A stretch of 36,905 nt of DNA from an uncultured Eubacteriales bacterium (GCA_934525065.1 CAKSYX010000016.1:1-36905), one strand, 5' to 3'. Positions 1 to 9,676 are shown, counted from the stretch's first letter. Notes: generated from the sequence alone by a model not told the origin. Program-made: numbers and translations.

Positions 1-330
1 AGCAAAAGGGACACATAATGCGAAAGGCCGTGCAGCGGCGAACGAAGCGTAGCTTCGATTACCGCCATCTCCACCAAATTGAAGCCCGGAGCTGTGCCTT
101 TACGGTCACTTCCGGTTTTTTGCTTTCTTTGCGGTAATCGAAACCGCATAGTCCATCTTTTGCGCAGCAAAAGGGACACATAATGCGAAAGGCCGTGCAG
201 CGGCGAACGAAGCGTAGCTTCGATTACCGCCATCTCCACCAAGTTTGAAGCCCGGAGCTTTGCCTTTACGGTCAATTCCGGGTTTTTGCTTTCTTTGCGG
301 TAATCGAAACCGCGGGCTGAAAAAATTCGG
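1..330 (+). repeat. 165-bp near-tandem duplication carrying a tmRNA/tRNA-like 3' end and a terminator
   Basis: Bases 1-77 and 166-242 are essentially identical, and the similarity continues with small differences to about 145 and 312. Each unit contains TTCGATTACCGCCATCTCCA followed by CCA (about 54-76 and 219-241). That matches the T-loop, 3' T-stem, acceptor strand and CCA of a tmRNA or tRNA gene. The 5' half of the T-stem is not complementary, so neither copy is an intact RNA gene. Each copy is followed by a terminator-like hairpin (CCGGA ... TCCGG then TTTTT). After each terminator comes GCGGTAATCGAAACCGC, a perfect T-arm when read on the other strand. The pattern is what repeated integration at, or duplication of, an RNA-gene 3' end would leave. 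Inference only; the intact RNA gene would have to lie left of the window. Confidence 0.6.
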
Positions 331-375
331 GAGCGATGTGCCGAAAGGACGTTTTTTAAAAGCAAATTTTTGTCG

Positions 376-427
376 AGACAAAGCAAAACAGCCGCAGTGC
401 CTTTTAAATAAAGGTTCTGCGGCTGTT
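376..427 (-). terminator. Rho-independent terminator of the giant exported-protein gene
   Basis: AACAGCCGCAG (387-397) pairs with CTGCGGCTGTT (417-427), and CCTTT/AAAGG extends the stem. Read on the minus strand the stem is followed by a T-rich run (376-386). It lies 75 bases after the stop codon at 502. Nothing else recognisable lies between 330 and 501. Confidence 0.8.
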
Positions 428-501
428 TCTTAACACTATTCCCGTATAATACAAACAAATGTAATAGGCTGTCGCATTTTGTTCCGGCGCGTTACCGCCG
501 A

Positions 502-3500
502 TTATCTCTTGAACAGGTTCTTAAAAAAGTCAAGCATCTTCTTAAACAGCGAAACAAGGTTCTTCCAGAACACAATGAAGCCCTGGGATGCGATTCCGTC
601 GGAGTCGATGATTCCGTTAAAGTTTTCGTCAAGAATCTTGCCGATGAGCGTTCCGAGGCCCTGCGCGTTCGGGTCATCCGAACCGTTGAGCATCTTCAGA
701 ATCTCTTTCCATTTTTTGTTGATGTTCTTGAGTCCGTCTGCGGCGTGGCTTGTGCCCTTGTTTGCGCCGTAGAACAGCTGATAAACAGCAAACAGCGACT
801 GATCCATTCCGAAGTGCGTTCCCGTGTAGGTTGCAAGAAGGTCAAGCGTTGCCCTGACATATTTTTCTGCGTCCTCACTCATGTTGCAGTTTTCCTTGAG
901 GATGGTGAGCACCTTTTCACGGTTCTGCTCGTTCATGAGGAAGGTGATTGCAAGCCTTTCAACAACAGTCACCATCTCGGCCTTTGCGCCGTTCGACTGA
1001 TAAACCATCTTGTACGCCTTTTCGCCGTTCTTTGACGTATAGCTCACAAGCTTTCCGACAGTCAGCTCAAGGAAGGTGTCAAGCTTGATTCCATCGAGTT
1101 TCTGTCCGGTCTTTTCCTCAATCTTTTCAAGCGCAAGAGCAAACAGGCTTTCAAACGTCATTTCGTCAAGCCTTACTCCGAGCAGCTCATAAAGGTCAAC
1201 CTTGACGAGCGGCTCAATCGCGTTCAAAATTCCGTATACCGAATGGAGAACGTTCTTGAAGCAGGTGTCAAGTCCGTTGCTGTTGACAAAGTAGATGACC
1301 TGAGGAAGAATTGAAAGGATCTCTTCGGCCGGGTTCTTCATAATTTCGTCGAGCCTGTCAAAGAGCGGTTCGGTAATTCCCGTTATCATTGCGCTGCTGT
1401 TCTTTTCTGCTGCCGCGCGGTACTGAGCCGGAGTGAGGATGTTCTTGCAGTCAAGGGCTTCAAGCAGCGGAATAATTCCGTAGTCGTAGCCGTCGGCACC
1501 GAGGAGCGTCACAAGATCCTTTCCGCTTTCGTCAACAAAGAAGGTGAAGTCCTTTCCTGTGAGCAGCCATTCAAGTACCGGGTAAAGCGGGCTGAGAACG
1601 TCGCAAAGTGCTTTTGTGAAGGCCTCGCGGTTGTCCTCAAACGAGGGAACGCTATAACTCCTCCAGAAGTCGAGGTCAACACCGAGCGATTCTTTGATGA
1701 GTGCCTTGATGTGCGCTGAGCCGTCAACCGCGTCAAGCTTTTCGGTGAATTCAAGGAGCTTGTCAACGATTGCCTGAATGTTTTTGCTGTTGTAAAGCGA
1801 GCCGTTCACGAGCGCGCCGAGGAATTCTTCAAAGTTTCCGACGTATTTTCCGTTCACTTCAATTCCGAGAAGATAAACGAGATCGTCGAGGAACTTGTCA
1901 AAGTTATCTGCAATATACTGGGCCATCTCCTTCGTGTAAAGCGGACCGTACTTATAGCCGCTGAAGAGGACAGAGGTTTCAATCGCAGAGAAGGTCTTGT
2001 CTGTGTCGGCGTATTCCGTGCCGATGTATGACGGCTTCTGCATTTCAAACTGTCTGAGCCTGAGCACGCCCAGCACCGCGTCATAGGTGTCGCTGCCGAG
2101 CATTTCGCGAAGCTTTTCCTCGTTTGTTCCGAGCTTGACCGTCTCAACAAATGCGGTGACGATCAGCGTGAGCATATCGCGCCGCGTTTCCTTTTCGGTG
2201 TATTGCATTCTGTAGCCGTATTCTCCGCTGACGGAGGGATACTGCCTGATAGTTCCGATGCAAAGGCCGGCAAAGATTCCGGAAACGGCCAAAAGGTCAA
2301 GACCGCTCTTTTCTTCGGCGAGAGTGATAAGTCTTTCAAACGAAAGGTCGGAAATATCAAAGCCGAGAAGCTCGCTCACGTTAAGCTTTGCGCCGAGCTT
2401 TTCAAGCGAAGCAGAGAGTGCGTATACCGCCGAAAGGGCGTTGTAAGCGCTTGCGGTCAGGCCGTCTGCGTTCAGGAAGTAAATTACGTTCGGAAGTATC
2501 TCAAGCAGCTCATTCACCGGGTCGGCAAGAATTTCGTCAAGCCTTGCAAAGGTTGCCTTGAGTGCTTTTTCAAGCGCGTTCTTTTCGTCCGCCGCCGGGA
2601 GGTTTTCAACGCCCAGTGCTTCAAGAACCGGAGCAAGTCCGTTTGCGTAGCCTGCGGCGCCCTTGACGGTGATGATGTCGTTATAGACATAGTTTCCGTC
2701 CGCGTCCTTCTGCGTTCCGGTGAAGAACCTGTAATCCTTTGAGAAGAGCAGCCAGTTGACAAGGCCGTTCACCGGCTCAAGGATCTTTGTCAGCTCTTTT
2801 GCAAATTCATCTCCCGTGAGTGTACCCTCCGGTGCGGTGTAATTCTTGATTGCGTCAAGGTCAAGGCCGAGAACAACGCTCGCCGCACCGACAAGTTCTG
2901 CGTCAACGTCCTTAAGAAGATCAAGCAACGCATCGTTGACCTTTTGGAGGTTTTCTCCGGTGTAAAGGTTCAGCTTTTCTTTGAGCAAAGCCGAAAGGTC
3001 GCCCTGCTCCCCTGCCGCCTTGAGCAGCGAGGAAACAACGCTGTCGAGGTTTTCGTTAAGGTATCCGGCCGCGCCTGCCGTCCAGTTGTTCGGATAGCTC
3101 AGTGCTTCGACTGTCGGAGTGATCTGAACGCCGGTTTCAAAGTCATACTTTGTGAAATCGGTGTCCTTGCCGAAGTAATACATCCAGTTGATCTTCTTGC
3201 TTTCCGGGTCTGTTCCGTTGAAAACGGCAAGAAGAGCGGCAGTAAAGTTTTCCGTTCCGAGAAGCTCGTCAATAACCTTTGCGTTCTCCTCGTCCTTGAG
3301 TGCTTCAAGCAGGAAGCTGAGAATTACAGTCACCATGTCTCCCCTGTCGAAAACTCCGCCGATGTATGCGCCCTTATAGGCGTTGTCGTTCTTTGAAAGG
3401 AAGCTGCTTTTTGAAGTGTATTTTGCTCCGATAACCTTGCTGACATCCTCGCAGAGCACCGCAAGGCCGGTGAGCCTCAGACCCGTTGCTTCTTCAATTT

Positions 3501-6500
3501 TTGAAACGAAGTAGGAGATATTGAGATTTTCAAGGCCGTTCGGAGTTCCGAGCGCGTCCTCAAGAGACTGAAGATCAACGGTGTATACCGGACGGATCGT
3601 GTCGATTATTACATATATCGGGTGAAGCAGGTTCCTTATGCCTACCGAGAAGGCATTGCTTGAAAGGTAATACACAACGCCGGGAAGAAGGTCCATAACC
3701 TCGTTCACCGGGTCTTTTTCAAGCTCGCCGAGTCTTTCAAAAACGGTGTCAAGAACAACCTTTGCGGTGTCCTTTGCTTCAAAGCTATCTGCGCTCTTCA
3801 CCTTGCAGCCGAGTGCTTCAAGGAAAGGCGCCAAAGCGGCGTCATAGCCCTCGTTGCCGTAAAGCACAAGGTCTGCGCTGTTTTTGAAGAGGTGAACGTC
3901 CTCTCCCTTGAAGAGGAAGCCGAACAGCGGCTCAAGCGGCTCAAGAACCTTGAGGAAGGCTTTTTCAAAGCCCTCTCTGTCTCCGTCCTCAAAGCCCCAT
4001 GAATAGCTTTCGTCAATATTTTTGTATTCGTTATACGCCGTCAAATCAACGCCAAGCTCAGATTTAATAAGTTCCGTCACCTTTTCAGGCAGTGAGATGA
4101 GCGAAGAAAGACCCTTCGCCGCTCCGGTCACGGTCTTGTTGGTGAAAAGGCCGTTCACCGCGTCGGAGATTGCGGCGGAAATGTCAAGGTCGCCGCCTGC
4201 GGCTTTGATTGCGGAGTTGACGATTGAGGAAAGGTTGTTTCCAACGTAATCGGCGGCCTTTTTCGTCCAGTCGTTGCCGTAGGAGAGATATACCTTTGAA
4301 GCCGGGGTAACGCCCTCAACCGTGCCTACCGAAGAGGAAGCCTTGACCCATTCATAGCCCTTAAGAGAATATTCTGTCTGGTTCAGCAGCTCAATGATTG
4401 CCGCCAAAGCCATGTTGCCGTTTTCGTCGCCGATGCTTGTATAGATATTTTTGATAATCGTTTTAAGCTCATCAGTCATCTCCCCGTCCTTTGAAAACTG
4501 CTTATAAAGCTTCTGAACAAAGTCATCGTTTCCGAGGCATCTTGTCAGATAGTCAAGCACTGCCATGAAAACGTCTGCCTTGTCTGCGGTGAAGTTGATT
4601 CTGTTTCCGTTTCTGCGCTTTGTCGGTGCATTTTTGTTGAGCGAAGCGTAGGTGATAAGCTCGCCGGAGTTCATGACGGGCAGTGTGCTTGAATCAACAT
4701 CCTTGACGAACATTCCGACAAGGTACGAAACGATTGAGCTGAAGGAAGAGACATCAAAGTCAAGGTTCAGCGAATTCTTGTTCACAAAGTCGTTCAGCCT
4801 GAGGTCATAGTGGTCGTTTATGACCTGAATTCCGAGGACGGAATCGTCGGCCTTATAGTTGAGCCTGATATTGAGATATTGGAAACGCTCCCAAAGCTTG
4901 TCCATCGGAACGGCGTAAGCAAGGTTCGGAAGAACCGAGCAGAGCGTTTCAACCGGTTTTTTCGCAAGCTTGTTTTCAACAAAGTCAATCAGCGGATTGA
5001 AAATCGCGTTGACAAACTGACGCGAGGTCGTGTAGCCCTTAACGGTGTCATAGGTCGGAATTCTGTCGCAGCCGAGTGCTTCAAGAATCGGCGTAACAAG
5101 GTCGGAATATCCGGCGCAGCCGTCTGCGGTGAGGTTGAGGTCGGCGTTGAGCTTAACCCCGAGATACTCACCGTAACCTGCCTTTTTGACGGTTGTGTTG
5201 TAGCCGTCCCAGTCTGCAAAGAGGATTCTGACAACAGGCAAAATTGCGTCAAAGGATTCGCTCATTGCGTTCATGAATCGCGTTTTCTTTGCGGTTATGA
5301 ACTCAGCCGCCGTTTTGTAGTTTTCGGGCTTGATGCTGTCAATGCCCCAGTCAAGGGTGAGCTTTCCGTCCTTTTTGAGGTTGTTCCAGCTGCTTCCTGC
5401 TGCTGAAAGCTGACTTTTGACCGTGCCGAAGCCGTCAATGTAATTTGCAACCTGGTTCGGATAAAGACCCATTCCGAGGCCTGTGATGAGGTCGGGAAGG
5501 CTCTTATAGCCGACTTTGATTTTGTCTTTCCAAAGCTTTGCGTCATACCAGACCTCGCGCGGAAGCGAGTTATAAAGGCTTTCGAGTGCCTTGACAAGCT
5601 CCGGATAAAGCACTCCCATGAGCATATTGACAAAATCATCGGTGTAAAGATTATCGGCGAGAACCTCTTTGATGTAATCGCTCAAATTGTCCGCGTCAAT
5701 GTTCACAAGGCCGGTGAAGTCCGGACTTGTGAGGAAGGCGTCGAGCTTTTTGATCGTGTTGTTGACCGTCTTTTCCGTCACGGCGTATTCCTCACCGCTC
5801 ACCCTTGCCTTATCCTCGTCCGTAACGTCGCGAACCATGAAGATTCCGTCGGAGTTGTGGCGGTGCTTTTGTTCAAAACCGTTAAGGCCGCCCGTTTTCA
5901 CAAAGTCGTTGTATTTTCCGAGCAGCGAATCAAGTCTTGTATAATCTCTTCTAAGCTCGTCGGAAATGATTGACGGGTTGTTGTCGTTGATGAAGTTCCA
6001 GATATCTCTTTCAACTCTGCCTATTGCGTCTTTGATTGCCGCAAAGTTTGAAAGGTTGACCTCACCGAAGGCATCGTAATAACCGACAGCGGTTGAAACC
6101 TCGCTTTCAAGGCGTGCAAGAATTGCGCCGTAAAGCCTTTCAATGTAATCATCGATGATATAGCCGAGGGCGTTTTCTCCCTCTCCGAAAATGGCCTTCA
6201 TTGCGTCCTCGCCGATGAGTGCGGTGTATTTTTCATACATCTTCAAAAACTCGCTCTTTTTTGCTTCGGCGTTCGGAATGTTGGGAACAGAAGCGGCAAT
6301 GCTTTTGCCGATAATATCCGCTGTTGAAACCTTTGTAAGATCCGCATAAACGAGCGGAAGGAACCACGACCAGAAGGAGTCATACTGGTCTTCGGCTTCT
6401 CTGTAATCCCATTCAAATTTAAGCTCGGTTTCAAAGACCTTGACATATCCCGTGCCCTCGGTGAATACCTCTTCAACGTAGGCCGGAGTGAATGCCGTTT

Positions 6501-7848
6501 CAAGGGCATTGCTGTAGCCCTTGATGAGGTCATAACAGTTCCAGAGCAGCTGATTGTCCTCAATGCCCTTTATCGCCTCTGCATCGGGATACTGCGCCCT
6601 GAGAGAATCGACCGAAGCCTTGATTTCTCTGATTTTATAAAGCTGAATGTCCTTGTCAAGCTCTGCGATGAAGGCTTCTGCATTTTGAACCGAGAAGTCC
6701 GAAAAGCCTTCAGAATTTGCCCTGACATATTCAATAACATCAGAGGAAACGCCCTTGACAAAGTCAAGGTTCGGCTTCTGAGCGGTGTAGATTCCGTTCA
6801 TTTCGGAAAGATTCGTTTTGTCGTAGCCCGCATTCATTGCGTTTTTGAGCGACTCAATCGCAGGCCTTGCGTTTATGACCTTTTGCGCAAAGACGCAGTT
6901 ATCCATATATTCCTTGACATTCGCCATGTCAAAGAAATGGTTTTTAACGTTGTCTGAATATGAATCAAGCTTTGAAAAAGCCTGATTGTTTGAAGTGATG
7001 ATTGCATTTATTTCGGAAGGCGAAAGTTTTGCAAGGTCATTGACCGAGGTGTTGAGCCTTGAAGAAGTGAAGTAGTCGGCAAAAGCATGGAGGTTCTTGT
7101 AAGCCTCGGTGTTATAGGAAGTGCTTCTTGTGGGTTTCTGCGAAAGAGTATGCCAGGAAAGGGACTGCCAATACCATGTACGACTAACAAATATTTTTTT
7201 GCCGAATACTTTTTTATGCTCATCCTGACTATGTTTTGCATAGCCCCTTCTCACGGTGTTATTGTAATAATAGGTTGCGGAAAGGAGAATGTTTTCGGGA
7301 ACTTCGTCGAGTGAGCCGTAGGTAAGAAGCACCTTTTCAAGATTTGCGTTAACGGTCATAGAATGGTTAACATCATCTCCAATATTATATTTAACCCATC
7401 CTTCTTGGAAATTAATATTCTGGCCGTTATACTTTTTTTCGTTTCCGCTTTTTCTGCTTGCAGCGGAGTCATCGGTAACGCCCGCAGTCGGAATGAGCGC
7501 ATTTATGAGCGCATCATAGCCGGGAGCCGCATTTTTAGCCGCATTGTTCAGGTCAACAGACGAGTTGTTCGTGTTGGGAGTGTTATACGCCCAGCTTCCA
7601 TTGCCCCAAACGCCACTATACGAAGTGCTTGCAATGCCGCAAACATAGTTATACAGCACCTCTGCGGCGTTCAGGAGAGTCCCGTCGCCGTTTTTCAAAT
7701 CTGTAGTATCCGTAACGGCTGAAAGAGCCGCCTTCAGGTCGTTTCCGCTGACCGCCGGAGCGGCAAAAACCGAAAACGAAATGCTCACCGTGCCGAGGAT
7801 CATAAGAACCGAAAGCAGAACGCTGAGAAGCTTTTTGCCTGTTTTCAT
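502..7848 (-). CDS. Giant exported protein (2448 aa) with four tandem helical repeat modules
   Basis: No named family is recognised. The start at 7848 is chosen because AAGGAGG lies 8 bases upstream and a consensus promoter lies at 7931-7959; an in-frame start at 8001 would precede that promoter. Residues 1-30 are a Sec signal peptide (lysines, long hydrophobic stretch, SVFAA-P). Residues about 30-830 are helix-rich and non-repetitive. From about 840 to 2350 a unit of roughly 390 residues recurs four times, recognisable by FEDxxREGF...LEPLxPL (near 1286, 1678 and 2074), GYDxGLxPLLEALxC, DPVNExLxxLPxVIYFL and a closing AxMVTVxxxFL. The C-terminus is an amphipathic FWKNL...FFKNLFKR tail; no LPXTG, SLH or cell-wall-binding domain is visible. 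An adhesive or structural surface role is only inferred. The 814-aa protein at 11198-13642 carries one copy of the same module. Confidence 0.85.
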   Translation of the reverse strand: MKTGKKLLSVLLSVLMILGTVSISFSVFAAPAVSGNDLKAALSAVTDTTDLKNGDGTLLNAAEVLYNYVCGIASTSYSGVWGNGSWAYNTPNTNNSSVDLNNAAKNAAPGYDALINALIPTAGVTDDSAASRKSGNEKKYNGQNINFQEGWVKYNIGDDVNHSMTVNANLEKVLLTYGSLDEVPENILLSATYYYNNTVRRGYAKHSQDEHKKVFGKKIFVSRTWYWQSLSWHTLSQKPTRSTSYNTEAYKNLHAFADYFTSSRLNTSVNDLAKLSPSEINAIITSNNQAFSKLDSYSDNVKNHFFDMANVKEYMDNCVFAQKVINARPAIESLKNAMNAGYDKTNLSEMNGIYTAQKPNLDFVKGVSSDVIEYVRANSEGFSDFSVQNAEAFIAELDKDIQLYKIREIKASVDSLRAQYPDAEAIKGIEDNQLLWNCYDLIKGYSNALETAFTPAYVEEVFTEGTGYVKVFETELKFEWDYREAEDQYDSFWSWFLPLVYADLTKVSTADIIGKSIAASVPNIPNAEAKKSEFLKMYEKYTALIGEDAMKAIFGEGENALGYIIDDYIERLYGAILARLESEVSTAVGYYDAFGEVNLSNFAAIKDAIGRVERDIWNFINDNNPSIISDELRRDYTRLDSLLGKYNDFVKTGGLNGFEQKHRHNSDGIFMVRDVTDEDKARVSGEEYAVTEKTVNNTIKKLDAFLTSPDFTGLVNIDADNLSDYIKEVLADNLYTDDFVNMLMGVLYPELVKALESLYNSLPREVWYDAKLWKDKIKVGYKSLPDLITGLGMGLYPNQVANYIDGFGTVKSQLSAAGSSWNNLKKDGKLTLDWGIDSIKPENYKTAAEFITAKKTRFMNAMSESFDAILPVVRILFADWDGYNTTVKKAGYGEYLGVKLNADLNLTADGCAGYSDLVTPILEALGCDRIPTYDTVKGYTTSRQFVNAIFNPLIDFVENKLAKKPVETLCSVLPNLAYAVPMDKLWERFQYLNIRLNYKADDSVLGIQVINDHYDLRLNDFVNKNSLNLDFDVSSFSSIVSYLVGMFVKDVDSSTLPVMNSGELITYASLNKNAPTKRRNGNRINFTADKADVFMAVLDYLTRCLGNDDFVQKLYKQFSKDGEMTDELKTIIKNIYTSIGDENGNMALAAIIELLNQTEYSLKGYEWVKASSSVGTVEGVTPASKVYLSYGNDWTKKAADYVGNNLSSIVNSAIKAAGGDLDISAAISDAVNGLFTNKTVTGAAKGLSSLISLPEKVTELIKSELGVDLTAYNEYKNIDESYSWGFEDGDREGFEKAFLKVLEPLEPLFGFLFKGEDVHLFKNSADLVLYGNEGYDAALAPFLEALGCKVKSADSFEAKDTAKVVLDTVFERLGELEKDPVNEVMDLLPGVVYYLSSNAFSVGIRNLLHPIYVIIDTIRPVYTVDLQSLEDALGTPNGLENLNISYFVSKIEEATGLRLTGLAVLCEDVSKVIGAKYTSKSSFLSKNDNAYKGAYIGGVFDRGDMVTVILSFLLEALKDEENAKVIDELLGTENFTAALLAVFNGTDPESKKINWMYYFGKDTDFTKYDFETGVQITPTVEALSYPNNWTAGAAGYLNENLDSVVSSLLKAAGEQGDLSALLKEKLNLYTGENLQKVNDALLDLLKDVDAELVGAASVVLGLDLDAIKNYTAPEGTLTGDEFAKELTKILEPVNGLVNWLLFSKDYRFFTGTQKDADGNYVYNDIITVKGAAGYANGLAPVLEALGVENLPAADEKNALEKALKATFARLDEILADPVNELLEILPNVIYFLNADGLTASAYNALSAVYALSASLEKLGAKLNVSELLGFDISDLSFERLITLAEEKSGLDLLAVSGIFAGLCIGTIRQYPSVSGEYGYRMQYTEKETRRDMLTLIVTAFVETVKLGTNEEKLREMLGSDTYDAVLGVLRLRQFEMQKPSYIGTEYADTDKTFSAIETSVLFSGYKYGPLYTKEMAQYIADNFDKFLDDLVYLLGIEVNGKYVGNFEEFLGALVNGSLYNSKNIQAIVDKLLEFTEKLDAVDGSAHIKALIKESLGVDLDFWRSYSVPSFEDNREAFTKALCDVLSPLYPVLEWLLTGKDFTFFVDESGKDLVTLLGADGYDYGIIPLLEALDCKNILTPAQYRAAAEKNSSAMITGITEPLFDRLDEIMKNPAEEILSILPQVIYFVNSNGLDTCFKNVLHSVYGILNAIEPLVKVDLYELLGVRLDEMTFESLFALALEKIEEKTGQKLDGIKLDTFLELTVGKLVSYTSKNGEKAYKMVYQSNGAKAEMVTVVERLAITFLMNEQNREKVLTILKENCNMSEDAEKYVRATLDLLATYTGTHFGMDQSLFAVYQLFYGANKGTSHAADGLKNINKKWKEILKMLNGSDDPNAQGLGTLIGKILDENFNGIIDSDGIASQGFIVFWKNLVSLFKKMLDFFKNLFKR

Positions 7849-7879
7849 TGAAGTAACCTCCTTTTTAATCAGAAAACAA

Positions 7880-7918
7880 AAAGAGGGATAAAAACTCCGA
7901 AGTGTTTTTATCTCTCCC
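7880..7918 (-). promoter_or_regulatory. Terminator-like attenuator hairpin in the leader of the giant gene
   Basis: In the transcript starting near 7924, GATAAAAAC and GTTTTTATC pair around a UUCG-containing loop (about 7888-7911). The stem extends with GAG/CTC and is followed by TTTTTG. It sits between the promoter and the AAGGAGG, so it can act as an intrinsic terminator or 5' stability hairpin for the 7.3-kb gene. Confidence 0.5.
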
Positions 7919-7930
7919 CTATACTTCTTG

Positions 7931-7959
7931 ATGATATCATCCCTGCGGCAGCTTGTCAA
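7931..7959 (-). promoter_or_regulatory. Sigma-A promoter of the giant exported-protein gene
   Basis: On the minus strand, TTGACA (7954-7959), a 17-base spacer and TATCAT (7931-7936). It lies about 83 bases upstream of the chosen ATG and excludes the longer start at 8001. Confidence 0.8.
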
Positions 7960-8116
7960 CACAGTGACGGAGTTTCCAATAATTGTTAATATTTTCTTCA
8001 CATTTATAGGCTAAAAATATTATTGAAAATAATAAACGATTGAGTTGATAGACAGATTTTAATAATTTGTCCTTTAACTTCCAAAAGATTATATAAGTCG
8101 TTTTTAACAATATATG

Positions 8117-8152
8117 AACAAAAAGGGAGCTGCGCTAAATGCAACAGCTCCC
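8117..8152 (-). terminator. Rho-independent terminator after the SDR-zinc-ribbon gene
   Basis: GGGAGCTG (8125-8132) pairs with CAGCTCCC (8145-8152) around a 12-base loop. On the minus strand the stem is followed by TTTTTGTT. It lies 19 bases after the stop at 8171. The remaining 8003-8116 is AT-rich with nothing recognisable. Confidence 0.85.
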
Positions 8153-8170
8153 AAAAATCTTTCGGTCGGC

Positions 8171-9676
8171 TTATTTCTCGTCGTAACCGTAGTAGATATC
8201 CTCGGTATAAACGTTGTTTTCGTCCTTGCTGTGGTGAGCATACCAAACCTGAGCGAAGAACGGGTTGACCTTTGCAATCTCATCATACTTCCACGGCATC
8301 GGAAGGCATTCCGGGCACCAGTGGCCGCCGCCGAGAACAAGGTTGACGGACATTTCAAATTCATTGCCGCAGGCGCACTTCCACCTGATCGGAGTGTAGA
8401 TGTCCTTCGGAGCCTTCTTTTCAAGGCATTCGCCGCCCCTGAAGGCTGCGGCTTTTTTGAGCTCGGCAAGGGTAAGCTTATTGAGCGGCTTGCTCTCGTC
8501 ATATCCGTGGTCAAGGAGATTTTCCGGGTGCTCCTTGTCGGGGATAACGACTTCAAACTCATCCCATGTTCTGGGGATAGCGGCAAACTCTTCCTTTGAA
8601 CCGTAGAAAGCGGTGATTCTTTCCTTCATGCCGTTCTTGATCCATGTCTGGGTGCCGTAAAGCGGAGCGTTAGCAATCGGCTCCATCATGAGCTTCTTGA
8701 CAATGCTCATCGGTGCAAGGCCGGACAGCTTGAAGTAGAACGGTGCCTTCTTCGCAAGCGACTTGAAGTATTCCTTAACGGGAATGTTAGCTCTGAAGTG
8801 GAGATAGTTTTCAAGGTCATCCGCATCGGTGTACCACTGACCGTGGAAATTGCGGTTGATGAACCAGTACGGCTCAAAAATTTTCTTCGGGATATCAGCG
8901 CCCTTCATGCCGATTGCGTTAAGCAGGAGAACCTCAAACTCATAGTTGGTGAGTCTGTAATCATGGCCGGAGCTGATGTTATAGAAACGACGCCAGAAAT
9001 CCTCGGGGATTCTGTCGTTGCAGACCTTTGCGCAAAGGCGTCCGCTGTCTTCAACCGTTGCCCATTCGAGCATACCGTTGATGGGTACGTGATACATGAT
9101 GGGATCCATGTTTTTGAGAATATCGGCGTAAAGGATACCGGTCTGACGAAGCGATACCCAATATTTAAGACCTGAATCGGCGAGGAGAGCCTCAGCCTTG
9201 GTCTTGCTGATTGCGTAATGGTCATAAACGCTGATCTGGATCGGGTCGCCGGTTCTGCCCCAGTGAACGGGAGCATTTCTGTCGCCGGTCTGAGCAACGG
9301 TACCGATATAAACAACCTTAACAGCGTCCGGATCGGGCTGAGCCTTAACGGCCTTGATGATGTTTTCCATCGCGGCAACGTTGGTGAAAAGGGTCTTCTT
9401 CGGGAAGTAGTCGGCTGCAGGAGAAACAAGTCCGCCAACGTGGAGAACATAGTCCGCGCCGTTGATTCCGTCAAGAACATCCTCATAAACGGTGAGGTCG
9501 CCCCAAACGATCCTAATGCTCGGATCATTCATGTAAGGAGCAAAGAGGCTCCTGTTTTTCTTGCTGTCTCTGAGCAGGAGAACGATGTTATACATATTGC
9601 GTCTTACATAAAGCTCCTGAAAGCCCGCAAAGCCCATCGTTCCCGAGGCGCCGGTAAGAAAAACTGTCTTTTTCAT
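8171..9676 (-). CDS. Extended SDR (NAD-dependent epimerase/dehydratase-like) fused to a C-terminal zinc ribbon
   Basis: The 501-aa product starts with MKKTVFLTGASGTMG: the TGxxGxxG dinucleotide-binding motif is at residues 8-15, followed by GDLTVYEDV (59-67). The active-site YxxxK is Y154-K158, so it is an extended short-chain dehydrogenase acting in the cytoplasm on an unknown, probably sugar- or lipid-linked, substrate. Extended SDRs usually run 300-350 residues. Here about 90 extra residues carry CxC (434/436) and CxxC (454/457), a zinc-ribbon-like pattern in an aromatic-rich tail. The ATG at 9676 is preferred because GGTGG lies 9 bases upstream; the GTG at 9682 leaves only 3 bases. It is divergent from the ROK-type regulator, with a TetR-type palindrome in the shared upstream region. 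Substrate unknown. Confidence 0.8.
   Translation of the reverse strand: MKKTVFLTGASGTMGFAGFQELYVRRNMYNIVLLLRDSKKNRSLFAPYMNDPSIRIVWGDLTVYEDVLDGINGADYVLHVGGLVSPAADYFPKKTLFTNVAAMENIIKAVKAQPDPDAVKVVYIGTVAQTGDRNAPVHWGRTGDPIQISVYDHYAISKTKAEALLADSGLKYWVSLRQTGILYADILKNMDPIMYHVPINGMLEWATVEDSGRLCAKVCNDRIPEDFWRRFYNISSGHDYRLTNYEFEVLLLNAIGMKGADIPKKIFEPYWFINRNFHGQWYTDADDLENYLHFRANIPVKEYFKSLAKKAPFYFKLSGLAPMSIVKKLMMEPIANAPLYGTQTWIKNGMKERITAFYGSKEEFAAIPRTWDEFEVVIPDKEHPENLLDHGYDESKPLNKLTLAELKKAAAFRGGECLEKKAPKDIYTPIRWKCACGNEFEMSVNLVLGGGHWCPECLPMPWKYDEIAKVNPFFAQVWYAHHSKDENNVYTEDIYYGYDEK

Noticed and set aside
245..433. Small plus-strand frame in the duplicated region
   Set aside because: It overlaps RNA-gene-like repeats and a terminator, and its protein is low-quality with no start signal.
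4810..5406. Plus-strand 198-residue open frame inside the giant gene
   Set aside because: It is a shadow of the repetitive coding strand with no ribosome site and no family-like sequence; the same holds for 2203-2742 and 2944-3396.
7849..8001. 51-residue N-terminal extension of the giant protein
   Set aside because: It would start upstream of the best promoter, lacks a ribosome site and would hide a clear signal peptide.
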